Below are positions 7,319 to 18,191 of a stretch of 64,000 nucleotides of DNA, piece by piece (the first letter of the stretch is position 1; each line of letters starts with the position of its first letter). Source of the DNA: Candidatus Kapaibacterium thiocyanatum (lineage in GTDB: Bacteria; Bacteroidota; Ignavibacteria; Kapaibacteriales; Kapaibacteriaceae). Position numbers and translations under genes: made by a program. Where the stretch lies: NCBI GenBank assembly GCA_001899175.1, contig MKVH01000002.1, forward strand, positions 186,001 through 250,000, in the 5' to 3' direction. The notes beneath the pieces are model-generated. The model searched no databases. It saw only the letters and a program-made list of their open reading frames with translations, and had not been told where the DNA came from.

Positions 7319-9295
7319 TCAGTTCATCGGCTCCAGCCATCGATCATCGCTTTTGATGATGTCGATCAGAGCCGCCACCGCCTCCGCACTCGGAACATTG
7401 CGACGTACGATCTCCTGACCGCGATACAGCGTGATCCTGTCCGGACCCGATCCCACGTATCCATAGTCGGCATCGGCCATCTCGCCGGGACCGTTCACGA
7501 TGCATCCCATGATACCGATCTTGATGCCCTTGAGGTGATCGGTCTTCTCGCGTATCATCTGCGTCGTCTCCTGCAGGTCGAACAACGTCCGGCCGCATGA
7601 TGGGCAACTGATGTATTCCGTCTTCGTCATCCGCGTCCGCGCTGCCTGAAGGATGCCGAAGGCAAGGCGATTGCATGCGCCGAGATCGTCGTTGCTTCTG
7701 CCGGACAGCATCACGCCATCGCCATATCCATCGACGAGCAGCCCGCCGAGATCGGTAGCGGAATACAGTTGCAGTTCGTCGTCCGTCGTCTCCACACATT
7801 GTCTGCGCAGGACGACGGGAACGGTGATGTTCCGTGCGACGAGCCGTTGCACGAAGGAGCGGAGGGCAGGCATAGGTCTGGCCGACGTACTCTCGGCGAG
7901 CACCACGGCCGTTGGATCCGTTGCGATCGCATCGAGGAAGCCTTCGGGCACGGCATCCGTATCGCAGCGAATCATGTTGATGACCGAGTGCCGTATGCCA
8001 CTGCTGGCGTAGTCCGCCGCGCGGTGCAGCGGTACCTTGTAGAAGGTGTCGTTCTGCATGGCCCATACATCGGCGTCGAGGATCTCGCGCACGCCGTTCG
8101 GCATCATGAAGGGTACGGGCGACGAACCGCTGTAGATGTAGTCGCAGCCCTGATCGGTCATCGACCATTTGTCGGGAACCGGGTCATGGATATGACCGAG
8201 AGGAGCAAGGTCCTCCATCGTCGTGATATCACCTGCAGAGACGTCGGCGATCACACGCGGCACGAAGTCATGGCCGATGTTGGCCACGGTACGTGCCGGA
8301 CGCCGTACGTAGGATTCGCGTGGAATGGCGAATGTGGGCGTCTCGCCGTCGACGATCACGGTTCCGGTGTTACCGTGGGCAGCGTTCTCGTAGCGTCGTG
8401 CCAGCGCTGCTGCGACGGGAAGCTCAGCTTCGGGTTCTTCCGTGAGCGAGACGCGGATGGTATCGCCGAGGCCGTCTTCGAGCAAGGTGCCGATACCGAC
8501 GGCGCTCTTCACGCGTCCGTCCTCGCCATCGCCTGCTTCCGTCACACCGAGGTGGAGGGGATAGGGATGGAGGCCTTCCGTCCTGAGGCGGGAGACGAGG
8601 AGTCTGTATGCCTGGACCATGACGAGAGGATTGCTGGACTTCATCGACAGGACGATGTTGTCGTAGCCTTCGTCATCGGCGATACGCAGGAATTCGAGAG
8701 CCGATTCCACCATGCCTGCGGGGCTGTCGCCGTACCGATTGACGATGCGGTCACTGAGCGAGCCGTGATTGGTACCGATGCGCATGGCCGTTCCGTATTC
8801 CTTGCAGATGCGTACCAGCGGCACGAATCTGTTGCGGATACGGTCGAGTTCCGCAGCGTAGGATGCATCGTCGTATTCGATGACGGCGAAGTTCTTCTTG
8901 TCGACGTAGTTGCCGGGATTGATGCGGACCTTTTCGACCACTCGCGCTGCGATCTCCGCTGCATTGGGCGTGAAGTGGATGTCCGCCACCAGCGGCGTCG
9001 TATAGCCACGTTCACGAAGTCCCGTGCGGATCGCTTCCAGATTCTTCGCTTCCCTGATGCTGGGCGCCGTGATGCGCACGAGTTCGCAGCCTGCTTCGAT
9101 CATGCGTATGGACTGGGCGATCGTCGCCTCCGTGTCCATCGTATTCGTCGTCGTCATCGACTGCAGGCGTATCGGATGCATCGAGCCCATACGGAGATCG
9201 CCGATACGGACTTCGATGGTCTCGCGTCGGCGATAGGTCGTGAGTGAATCGCAGTATGGTTGCAGCATGACGTCGGTCGTGGACATCGGGGTCAC
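7319..9295 (-). CDS. ispG: IspG, 4-hydroxy-3-methylbut-2-enyl diphosphate synthase (long form)
   Basis: Penultimate step of the MEP isoprenoid pathway: converts MEcPP to HMBPP with a [4Fe-4S] cluster. At 658 residues (655 if ATG 9286 is used) it is the long form with a large insert domain, as in Bacteroidetes, Chlamydia and plants, rather than the ~370-residue enterobacterial type. Visible motifs: the TIM-barrel start RIGDLRMGSMHPIRLQSMTT near residue 32, PLVADIHFTPNAA and KVRINPGNY, SLTEEPEAE before the insert, and the C-terminal cluster region with CPSCG and GIMGCIVNGPGE. GTG 9295 overlaps the rhomboid stop codon as GTGA, implying coupled translation. Confidence 0.95.
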   Translation of the reverse strand: MTPMSTTDVMLQPYCDSLTTYRRRETIEVRIGDLRMGSMHPIRLQSMTTTNTMDTEATIAQSIRMIEAGCELVRITAPSIREAKNLEAIRTGLRERGYTTPLVADIHFTPNAAEIAARVVEKVRINPGNYVDKKNFAVIEYDDASYAAELDRIRNRFVPLVRICKEYGTAMRIGTNHGSLSDRIVNRYGDSPAGMVESALEFLRIADDEGYDNIVLSMKSSNPLVMVQAYRLLVSRLRTEGLHPYPLHLGVTEAGDGEDGRVKSAVGIGTLLEDGLGDTIRVSLTEEPEAELPVAAALARRYENAAHGNTGTVIVDGETPTFAIPRESYVRRPARTVANIGHDFVPRVIADVSAGDITTMEDLAPLGHIHDPVPDKWSMTDQGCDYIYSGSSPVPFMMPNGVREILDADVWAMQNDTFYKVPLHRAADYASSGIRHSVINMIRCDTDAVPEGFLDAIATDPTAVVLAESTSARPMPALRSFVQRLVARNITVPVVLRRQCVETTDDELQLYSATDLGGLLVDGYGDGVMLSGRSNDDLGACNRLAFGILQAARTRMTKTEYISCPSCGRTLFDLQETTQMIREKTDHLKGIKIGIMGCIVNGPGEMADADYGYVGSGPDRITLYRGQEIVRRNVPSAEAVAALIDIIKSDDRWLEPMN

Positions 9296-10209
9296 AATTG
9301 TTTGCTCACTTCGAAGAGAATGCGCTTTTCACGTTCGGAGAGGTTGTGGTATCCGAACTGGGAGATCTTGTCGAGGATTTCGTCGATCTGTTCCTGCGTG
9401 ATCGGTTCGCCGTCGATCTGGAAGCGCGTCGGTGTGATCGTCGTACGCTTCGGTGCCTGGGGTTGTGCCTGTGGCGGGGATGGGCGACCGGACGGAACAT
9501 CGCGGTACTCCACTTCCACGAGTTCCGGTTCGCGTCGTTTGCGGGGGCCACTGCTCTTTCCGCCGATACGTTCGAGGAAGGACATCAGCGGTTCGCCGAA
9601 CTTCAGGAGGAGGAAGCCGCCGAGCGCCCCACCGAGGTGGGCGAAGTGGGCTATGTTGTCACCGGTGTTGCGGATGCCGACGAACAGCTCGATACCCGCA
9701 TAGATCATCACGAAGTAACGGGCAGGGATCGGGAAGAAGATGGGGAACATCATGACCGGCCGATCCGGGAAGGTCATGCCGAAGGCGAGAAGGACTCCGA
9801 AGATGCTGCCGCTGGCACCGAGGGTCGGACCGGCGACCGGCGTCAGCATAGGGCTCACGAACAGATGGACCAGACCCGCTATGGCACCGCAGAGCAGATA
9901 GTAGATGGCGAAGCGCTTCGTGCCCCAGATGTTCTCGAGTTCCATTCCGAACATCCACAGGGCGAGCATGTTGAAGAAGAGATGCATGAAGCCTCCGTGC
10001 AGGAACTGATAGGTGATCAGTTGCCACGGCATGAATCCGTTGTCGAGGGGCAGCAGGGCGAACCACCGGATGATGACGTCATCGAGTGGAATGCCTCCTA
10101 CCGTCATACCGAGCAGGAACATGCTCGTGAGGAGGAAGATTCCGACGTTCGCGAACAGGAGGAAGCGAATGAAGGGAGGGAAGAAGGCGAAGCCGCGGCC
10201 TGGAGGCAT
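9292..10209 (-). CDS. Rhomboid-family intramembrane serine protease
   Basis: A 305-residue inner-membrane protease. About six hydrophobic segments lie in residues 12-205. The catalytic Ser133 is in GASGSIFG and His191 in HFAHLGGALGG; the HGGFMHLFFNM stretch (71-81) is the conserved HxxxHxxxN oxyanion region of rhomboids. The C-terminal ~100 residues are cytosolic, proline-rich, and end with an acidic/basic helix. The open frame runs 31 codons further upstream, but MPPGRGF (ATG 10209) matches the family N-terminus. Its last bases overlap the ispG start (GTGA), so these two are one operon. The substrate is unknown. Confidence 0.9.
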   Translation of the reverse strand: MPPGRGFAFFPPFIRFLLFANVGIFLLTSMFLLGMTVGGIPLDDVIIRWFALLPLDNGFMPWQLITYQFLHGGFMHLFFNMLALWMFGMELENIWGTKRFAIYYLLCGAIAGLVHLFVSPMLTPVAGPTLGASGSIFGVLLAFGMTFPDRPVMMFPIFFPIPARYFVMIYAGIELFVGIRNTGDNIAHFAHLGGALGGFLLLKFGEPLMSFLERIGGKSSGPRKRREPELVEVEYRDVPSGRPSPPQAQPQAPKRTTITPTRFQIDGEPITQEQIDEILDKISQFGYHNLSEREKRILFEVSKQL

Positions 10210-10270
10210 GATGTAGGCTCGTTGTTGGATGTTGTTTGTGGTCCGGCGCGATCCCTGCGTCGCGTGCGCG

Positions 10271-10302
10271 GTGGCACCATGCGTTGACGCGCATGATGCC
10301 AC
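10271..10302. repeat. Imperfect inverted repeat upstream of the rhomboid gene
   Basis: GTGGCA-C-CATGCG (10271-10283) pairs with CGCATG-A-TGCCAC (10290-10302), with one mismatched base pair and a 6-base spacer. It sits about 60 bases before the rhomboid start. It has no T run, so it is either a processing hairpin in a pgk-rhomboid transcript or an operator. Confidence 0.4.
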
Positions 10303-10373
10303 ACGTTCACGTTGCCGTTGTACGATACCACCAATGCGTGTGCAAGGACGATTCCGGAAGCGTCACATTGCCG

Positions 10374-10401
10374 TCGAAGGACCAACGAACGAGTCCTTCG
10401 A
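10374..10401 (-). terminator. Hairpin just past pgk, weak terminator
   Basis: A perfect 9-bp stem, TCGAAGGAC (10374-10382) with GTCCTTCGA (10393-10401), only 5 bases beyond the pgk stop. There is no T run on the minus strand, so termination efficiency is uncertain. Confidence 0.4.
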
Positions 10402-10406
10402 AAGGT

Positions 10407-13242
<2,836 letters not shown>

Positions 13243-13251
13243 GGCAGTACG

Positions 13252-13986
13252 CTAAAGAAGGTGATCCGGGATGTCGGCGTTGTTGTAGACATTCTGCACG
13301 TCGTCGTTGTCTTCGAGCATGTCGAGGAGCTTGATGAGATTCTTGACGATCGCCGGATTCGTTACCTCGACGGTCATGTTCGGCTCATAGGTGAAGCGTG
13401 CTTCCGCTACCGTCAGGTTCCGGGACATCAGGGCGTTGTTGCACGCACCGAGCATGTCCGTGCTGCAGTGGATCAGGGCACCGTCGTCGATCATCTCCAC
13501 GTCGTCCGCACCGGCTTCCAGCGCGATGTCGAAGAGCGCTTCCTCCGTCTGCGAGGTTTCGACACGGAGCTCGCCCTTGTGGGTGAAGTTCCACGCCACG
13601 GAGTTCGATTCACCGAGGTTGCCATCGCATTTGCTGAAGGTGGCACGCAGTTCGGCCACCGTGCGGTTGCGGTTTTCCGTTGTACACTCCACGATGACGG
13701 CGACGCCGCCCGGACCGTATCCTTCGTAGGTGATCTCTTCGTAGGTCACCCCCTCGATCTCACCGGTACCGCGCTGGATAGCGCGCTTGATGTTGTCGTT
13801 GGGAACGGACAGTGCCCGTGCATTCTGGATGGCCATCCGGAGCCGCGAGTTGCTCTCCGGGTCACCGCCACCGAGACGTGCGGCAACGATGATTTCCTTC
13901 GATGCCTTCGTGAATGCCTTGCCGCGGCGGGCGTCGACCGCAGCCTTCCGATGTTTGATGTTCGCCCACTTGCTATGTCCAGCCAT
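13252..13986 (-). CDS. yebC: YebC/PmpR-family protein
   Basis: The 244 residues match YebC/TACO1 throughout: MAGHSKWANIKHRKAAVDARRG-type N-terminus (residues 1-22), LRMAIQNARALSVPNDNIKRAI near residue 50, and YEGYGPGGVAVIVE near residue 85. Annotated in databases as a transcriptional regulator; more recent work links the family to easing ribosome stalling. Cytosolic. It heads the yebC-ruvC operon. A TACCTTTG box ends exactly 4 bases before the ATG, so the mRNA is a candidate leaderless transcript. Confidence 0.95.
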   Translation of the reverse strand: MAGHSKWANIKHRKAAVDARRGKAFTKASKEIIVAARLGGGDPESNSRLRMAIQNARALSVPNDNIKRAIQRGTGEIEGVTYEEITYEGYGPGGVAVIVECTTENRNRTVAELRATFSKCDGNLGESNSVAWNFTHKGELRVETSQTEEALFDIALEAGADDVEMIDDGALIHCSTDMLGACNNALMSRNLTVAEARFTYEPNMTVEVTNPAIVKNLIKLLDMLEDNDDVQNVYNNADIPDHLL

Positions 13987-13990
13987 GACG

Positions 13991-13998
13991 CAAAGGTA
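13991..13998 (-). promoter_or_regulatory. Candidate -7 box, leaderless start of yebC
   Basis: On the minus strand TACCTTTG (a perfect TAnnTTTG) is followed by CGTC and then the yebC ATG. No convincing TTG was found 19-21 bases further upstream. Confidence 0.5.
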
Positions 13999-14002
13999 CG
14001 GC

Positions 14003-15415
14003 TTATCGTACGAACGCCCCGGTATGCGTCAGGGTGCCGTTCGACAGGACGAGCATGTAGGTGCCGTGGGCCAGCGACGATACGTCGAACGTCGTGCTCG
14101 GCTCCAGGGGACGTGTGTCGAGAGTCCTGCCCATGAGGTCGACGACGCGGATGGTCCAGCCCTCCGACGCGATGGCTTCCGCATGGATGGTCAGTGACGT
14201 CGTCGCCGGGTTGGGACCGTAGGTGAAACCGCCGACGTTCGGCTGGTCGTCCACGCCCAGCGGTATGTGATAGGCGGGATTCTCGATGACGACGATGCGG
14301 TCCGCATTCGCCGTTCCGGGGACCTGTACGGCGACGTAGATACGTCCTTCGGGGCTCGTGATCACATCACGGACACGTTCGACGCCGCGAGCGGGACCGA
14401 GTCCGATGAGGTGGTCGTCGTCGAGGATCATGTTGTTGTCGGCCGGCTTCGTTTCATCCCTGTTGACGACGTCACCCGACGTCGTGACCTTGGCGACGGC
14501 GAGGCCCCTTCCGAGCTGCGTACCGACGATCAGCGATCGCCTGAATGAGGGGATGGCGGGTGAGTCATACCATGTGATCGCCGACGGTGAATCGTCGAAG
14601 GTGACGAGAGGGCAGACGGACGTATCGACCGGTGTGCGGCAATAGCCTTCCTGCCCGAACCAGCCGTAGTGGCGTCCGGCCTGCAGCATGTTGATTTCAT
14701 CGTAGGCACGCGCGCCGCATTCGACGGCATAGAGAGCCATCGGCAGATGTTCGTCGGATGTCGGAACGAAGCACGTGCCGAGCGGATTGCGATGGCCGAA
14801 CGTATAGATGTAGCCGGCCGATGCGGCTGGATTGCGGGCGTCATAGTACGGATTCGAGGTCACCGGACGCCCGTCGAGCGTCAGGCGGAGGATCTTGCCG
14901 TTGAGCGTGTGGATGTCGGACGGCGTCGGTGTATCGAAGGAAGCCACGGTGAGCATCATTGTGCGGTCGGGCAGGACGCGAAGCGAACCACCCATGCTGA
15001 CCGGAACGTCCGGAATGGTCAGGAGCGGGGTGCCTTCGACGAGGAAGACGCCGTCGTAACGATACCGCTCGAGGATCAGTCCTCCCGAGGATGTCGTGCG
15101 CGTCGTGAAGACGAACGGACTGCCGTGATCGAAGTCGGGGTGCAGCGCGATGCCGAAGAGGTTGCCTCCGGGGATCATCAGTACGCGTCGTACGGTGCCG
15201 CGTGCGCGATCGACGATGGCGACGCCACCCCGTTCACGTTCAGTGATCCAGAGATTGTTCGAAGCATCGAGAGCCAGAGCCTGGGGCCGGCCGATCGACG
15301 TGGTGAGCGTCGATATGTTCAGTGTCGTTCCGTCGGACAGTCGTACGGAATGCTGGGCTTGGAGAGACGCCGCAGTCAGTACGAGAAACACGACGGCAAG
15401 TATCCTGGAAACCAT
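14003..15415 (-). CDS. PQQ-dependent sugar dehydrogenase-like protein with T9SS signal
   Basis: A 470-residue exported protein related to the soluble glucose/sorbosone dehydrogenase (six-bladed propeller, PQQ) family. Residues 1-20 are a signal peptide ending in LQAQ. Propeller signatures are RPQALALDASNNLWITERE, GIALHPDFDHG, LNGKILRL, and YTFGHRNPLGTCF near residue 205, the last being characteristic of the family. The final ~75 residues form a T9SS C-terminal domain (YGPNPATTSLTIH, VVDLMGRTLDTRPL, LAHGTYMLVLSNG). ATG 15415 fits the signal peptide best. A secreted or cell-surface oxidase of sugars is inferred; PQQ binding and the substrate cannot be verified by eye. Confidence 0.8.
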   Translation of the reverse strand: MVSRILAVVFLVLTAASLQAQHSVRLSDGTTLNISTLTTSIGRPQALALDASNNLWITERERGGVAIVDRARGTVRRVLMIPGGNLFGIALHPDFDHGSPFVFTTRTTSSGGLILERYRYDGVFLVEGTPLLTIPDVPVSMGGSLRVLPDRTMMLTVASFDTPTPSDIHTLNGKILRLTLDGRPVTSNPYYDARNPAASAGYIYTFGHRNPLGTCFVPTSDEHLPMALYAVECGARAYDEINMLQAGRHYGWFGQEGYCRTPVDTSVCPLVTFDDSPSAITWYDSPAIPSFRRSLIVGTQLGRGLAVAKVTTSGDVVNRDETKPADNNMILDDDHLIGLGPARGVERVRDVITSPEGRIYVAVQVPGTANADRIVVIENPAYHIPLGVDDQPNVGGFTYGPNPATTSLTIHAEAIASEGWTIRVVDLMGRTLDTRPLEPSTTFDVSSLAHGTYMLVLSNGTLTHTGAFVR

Positions 15416-15439
15416 GGTGGTACTCCCGCAGATGTTGTC

Positions 15440-15447
15440 CAAAATTA
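15440..15447 (-). promoter_or_regulatory. Candidate -7 box of the sugar dehydrogenase gene
   Basis: The minus strand reads TAATTTTG, a perfect TAnnTTTG, 24 bases before ATG 15415. No TTG is present at the expected upstream spacing. Confidence 0.4.
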
Positions 15448-15468
15448 TCCAGTAACTACGAGAATCGA

Positions 15469-18186
15469 CTACGTAATTACATTACGCGCGACGACGATCG
15501 ACATGCGGTCGAGGAGTGCGGCATACAGGGGCGAGAGACGGAGCGTCGGCTCGTGTCCGACCAGGATGAACTGTTCCCGCGCGCGGGTGAGGGCTACGTT
15601 GAGCTTCCGGTCGATGGTCGTGCCGTCGATATGGACGTCGGAGCGGATCGCTTCGAGCTCGGTGGCCGACGTCACGGCCGTCGAATAGATGATGACGTCA
15701 CGCTGACTGCCCTGATACCGCTCCACGGTATCGATACTGCATCTGGCACGAAGGTCGGGAGGAAGCAGATCGCCGATCATGTTGATCTGGGTGCGGAATG
15801 GAGTGATAATGCCGAGGGAGATACCGGTACCCTGCGCGTCGGATGTTTCGAGGATGGCCCGTGCGATGCGTGCCGTCGTTTCGGCTTCCGTCCGCGATGG
15901 TGTGTCGGCACTGCCGACGTTCGTCGGTACGAAGCTCAACCGGTCTCCGAGAAGTCCGGCGACGAAGGTGTCGTCGGACGTCATCCACGGTCCTTCCCGT
16001 TCCTGCCAGGGCAGGAGGGTGACGAGACGTCCGCCGTAGAACAGGTCCGATGCCACGTCCTGGATGCGCCGGTGCATACGGCCTTGACGGCACAGACGGC
16101 CGACGACATGATCCCATCCGTTGACGGTACATAGACGTATCATGCGTTCGAAGTACGACATGCCGAGCGAGTCGAGGGAGAGCGGAGCGAAGAGGGGAGA
16201 TGATACGCCGAGTCCCGACGCCGGCTGCGTCACGACGGCAGGAAGCTGGCATTCGTCGCCGATCAGGATCGTACGGCCGACTCTCGACATGATGCCGACG
16301 AGCTGTGGTTCCAGCACCTGGCTCGCTTCGTCGACGATCGCCGTCGTCCACGATGCGAGCTCGAACAACTCCGGCGCATTGAGAGCGCCGCTGACGGTCG
16401 CCACGATGCAACGGCACGAGGTCAGGCGTTCCGCCATTTCCGACGCTTCGAGGGTCGTGGCCAGGGTCCGGAGGAGCCGTTCGGGCGGCAAGGCCCCGTC
16501 CTTGCCGTACCGGAGGAAGGCCCCGGGTGGCAGGGTACGGTCGAGAGCATGACCGATTTCGTCGGCCGCCCTGTTGGTATAGGCAAGGAGGAGGACGCGC
16601 TCGCCCGGATCCGTCATCAACCGTTCCGTGAGCGTGCGCAGGATGGTCGACGTCTTTCCGGTGCCGGGCGGACCCTGGATCAGGAAGTAGTCGTCGCAGG
16701 CGAGGGCGCGGTCGATGATGTCCACCTGCTCCGGATAGAGGCCGGCTATTCCGGACGGACGTGGCTGGCGGGACGATGGAAAACGTCGACCGATCAGGAC
16801 CGATCGTTTGTCGGCAGGAGATTCCGCCCAGGCATAGAGCGAGGCATATTGTGGACGCAGGGTGGCGTCCGACGCGTCGGCTTCGATGGACCAGGTCCTG
16901 TCGACCGGATCGGCATCGATGGCGGCATGTTTGTTCCGGAGACTGACGTCGATATGGGCTGCATCGACGGCCTTGACCGTCGCCTTGTAGATGAGATGCG
17001 ATCCGGTATGGGCGATGACGAGATCCCCGTTCCGTAGTGAGCAGTCCTGGTCCGCATTCCGCCGCAGAAAGCGCAGGTGCATCCGGGAGAAGTCGGAATT
17101 CTCCCGGTCCAGACACAGACCTTCGAGCGTTGCCGATGCCGTCCGCCCCGTGCCTTTTCTCAGTGCCTGGTGTTCCCTCGCCAGGAAGGATATCCAGGCC
17201 TGCAGATAGGTGCGTTCGGTGACGTCCAGGTTCTTCCCGTAAATGTCCTCGAAGGCTTTCACCGTCTGGATGGTATATGAGGACGACTTCGCAAACTCTT
17301 GAGAATTAATATTCTTGAGCGCATCAAACCTGCGCTCGGCAAGATCGCGGTCGGTGTGAACGATGGCGTTGCGGATGTTGAGGAGCGTCCGTCGCATTTC
17401 CAGGTCGGGAACCACCTCCAGTTCCTTGATTCCCTTGTCGCTCGCATAGAGGATGTCGATGTCGATATGACGCGACGGATACACCTCTTCCAGGAGCATG
17501 GAATAGGCCGTGACCTGAAGGACGTGTTGCGGCCGGGCGATCAGGCCTGACGGCAGGGAGCCACATTTCAATTCAATGAGTTGCAGTCGTTCCTTGTCGT
17601 CGATCAGAAGGTCAAGGCGTCCTTGTATGCCCAGGCGGTCGGACATCAGGGACGGTTCCGCGTTGATGCGCCGTTCCCGAAGGCGTTCGGCGATCGGACG
17701 CAGTTGATCCAGGACTCTCAGGACTTTCGATCTGAAGTCCTGTAACTCCGAGCGTTGCGACAAGAGTACGATGGGCAGGGGGCGTACATGTTCCGCCTCG
17801 GCGAGAAGCTCCGTGACCGGTACGTCCGGATGCTCCAGCATGAGATCGAAGGCACTGTTGGCAACGGAGCCGACCATCATCGGAAGGGATGGCGTGGTAC
17901 GCCGGAACCTGTTCAGGAGCGTCATGGCGGGCTGGATCACACCGTCCGATACCGACGAGGCGATGTCGGTGACGTCGATGAGCGTATCCGGTTCGAGCAC
18001 GAGCATGGGCTCGTCCGCATCATCGAATCCGATCGTGTCACCCGTGCGCAGCCGCCTGTAGGTGGACTGCCATCCGGGTGGGACGACGATCTTCGATTCC
18101 ACGCCCGAAGGTTGTTGTATCGCAATGGTTTGCGCGGCATCGTCGAGACAGGTGACGGTGCCGCGCATCGAGGGAGAGGAGGTCAT
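15469..18186 (-). CDS. Dna2-like fused PD-(D/E)XK nuclease and SF1 helicase
   Basis: A 905-residue DNA-processing enzyme. An N-terminal nuclease-like domain has GRLDLLIDDKERLQLIELKCG near residue 185-207, where the Asp and the ExK form the PD-(D/E)XK core, followed by RPQHVLQVTAY. The C-terminal superfamily 1 helicase has Walker A QGPPGTGKTS near residue 500, VDEASQ (Walker B), GDECQLPAVV (motif III), ERYQGSQRDVIIYS (motif V) and LNVALTRAREQ (motif VI). I see no CxxC...C set typical of the iron-sulfur cluster in Dna2/Cas4 nucleases. ATG 18186 begins 5 bases after the recJ stop; the longer upstream frame is antisense-free but overlaps recJ and was rejected. Probable role with RecJ in DNA-end or flap processing. 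Confidence 0.8.
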   Translation of the reverse strand: MTSSPSMRGTVTCLDDAAQTIAIQQPSGVESKIVVPPGWQSTYRRLRTGDTIGFDDADEPMLVLEPDTLIDVTDIASSVSDGVIQPAMTLLNRFRRTTPSLPMMVGSVANSAFDLMLEHPDVPVTELLAEAEHVRPLPIVLLSQRSELQDFRSKVLRVLDQLRPIAERLRERRINAEPSLMSDRLGIQGRLDLLIDDKERLQLIELKCGSLPSGLIARPQHVLQVTAYSMLLEEVYPSRHIDIDILYASDKGIKELEVVPDLEMRRTLLNIRNAIVHTDRDLAERRFDALKNINSQEFAKSSSYTIQTVKAFEDIYGKNLDVTERTYLQAWISFLAREHQALRKGTGRTASATLEGLCLDRENSDFSRMHLRFLRRNADQDCSLRNGDLVIAHTGSHLIYKATVKAVDAAHIDVSLRNKHAAIDADPVDRTWSIEADASDATLRPQYASLYAWAESPADKRSVLIGRRFPSSRQPRPSGIAGLYPEQVDIIDRALACDDYFLIQGPPGTGKTSTILRTLTERLMTDPGERVLLLAYTNRAADEIGHALDRTLPPGAFLRYGKDGALPPERLLRTLATTLEASEMAERLTSCRCIVATVSGALNAPELFELASWTTAIVDEASQVLEPQLVGIMSRVGRTILIGDECQLPAVVTQPASGLGVSSPLFAPLSLDSLGMSYFERMIRLCTVNGWDHVVGRLCRQGRMHRRIQDVASDLFYGGRLVTLLPWQEREGPWMTSDDTFVAGLLGDRLSFVPTNVGSADTPSRTEAETTARIARAILETSDAQGTGISLGIITPFRTQINMIGDLLPPDLRARCSIDTVERYQGSQRDVIIYSTAVTSATELEAIRSDVHIDGTTIDRKLNVALTRAREQFILVGHEPTLRLSPLYAALLDRMSIVVARNVIT

Positions 18187-18191
18187 CGTAC

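Noticed and set aside
9292-9295. Separate promoter for ispG
   Set aside because: The GTGA overlap with the rhomboid stop codon indicates coupled translation; no TAnnTTTG box was seen just upstream.
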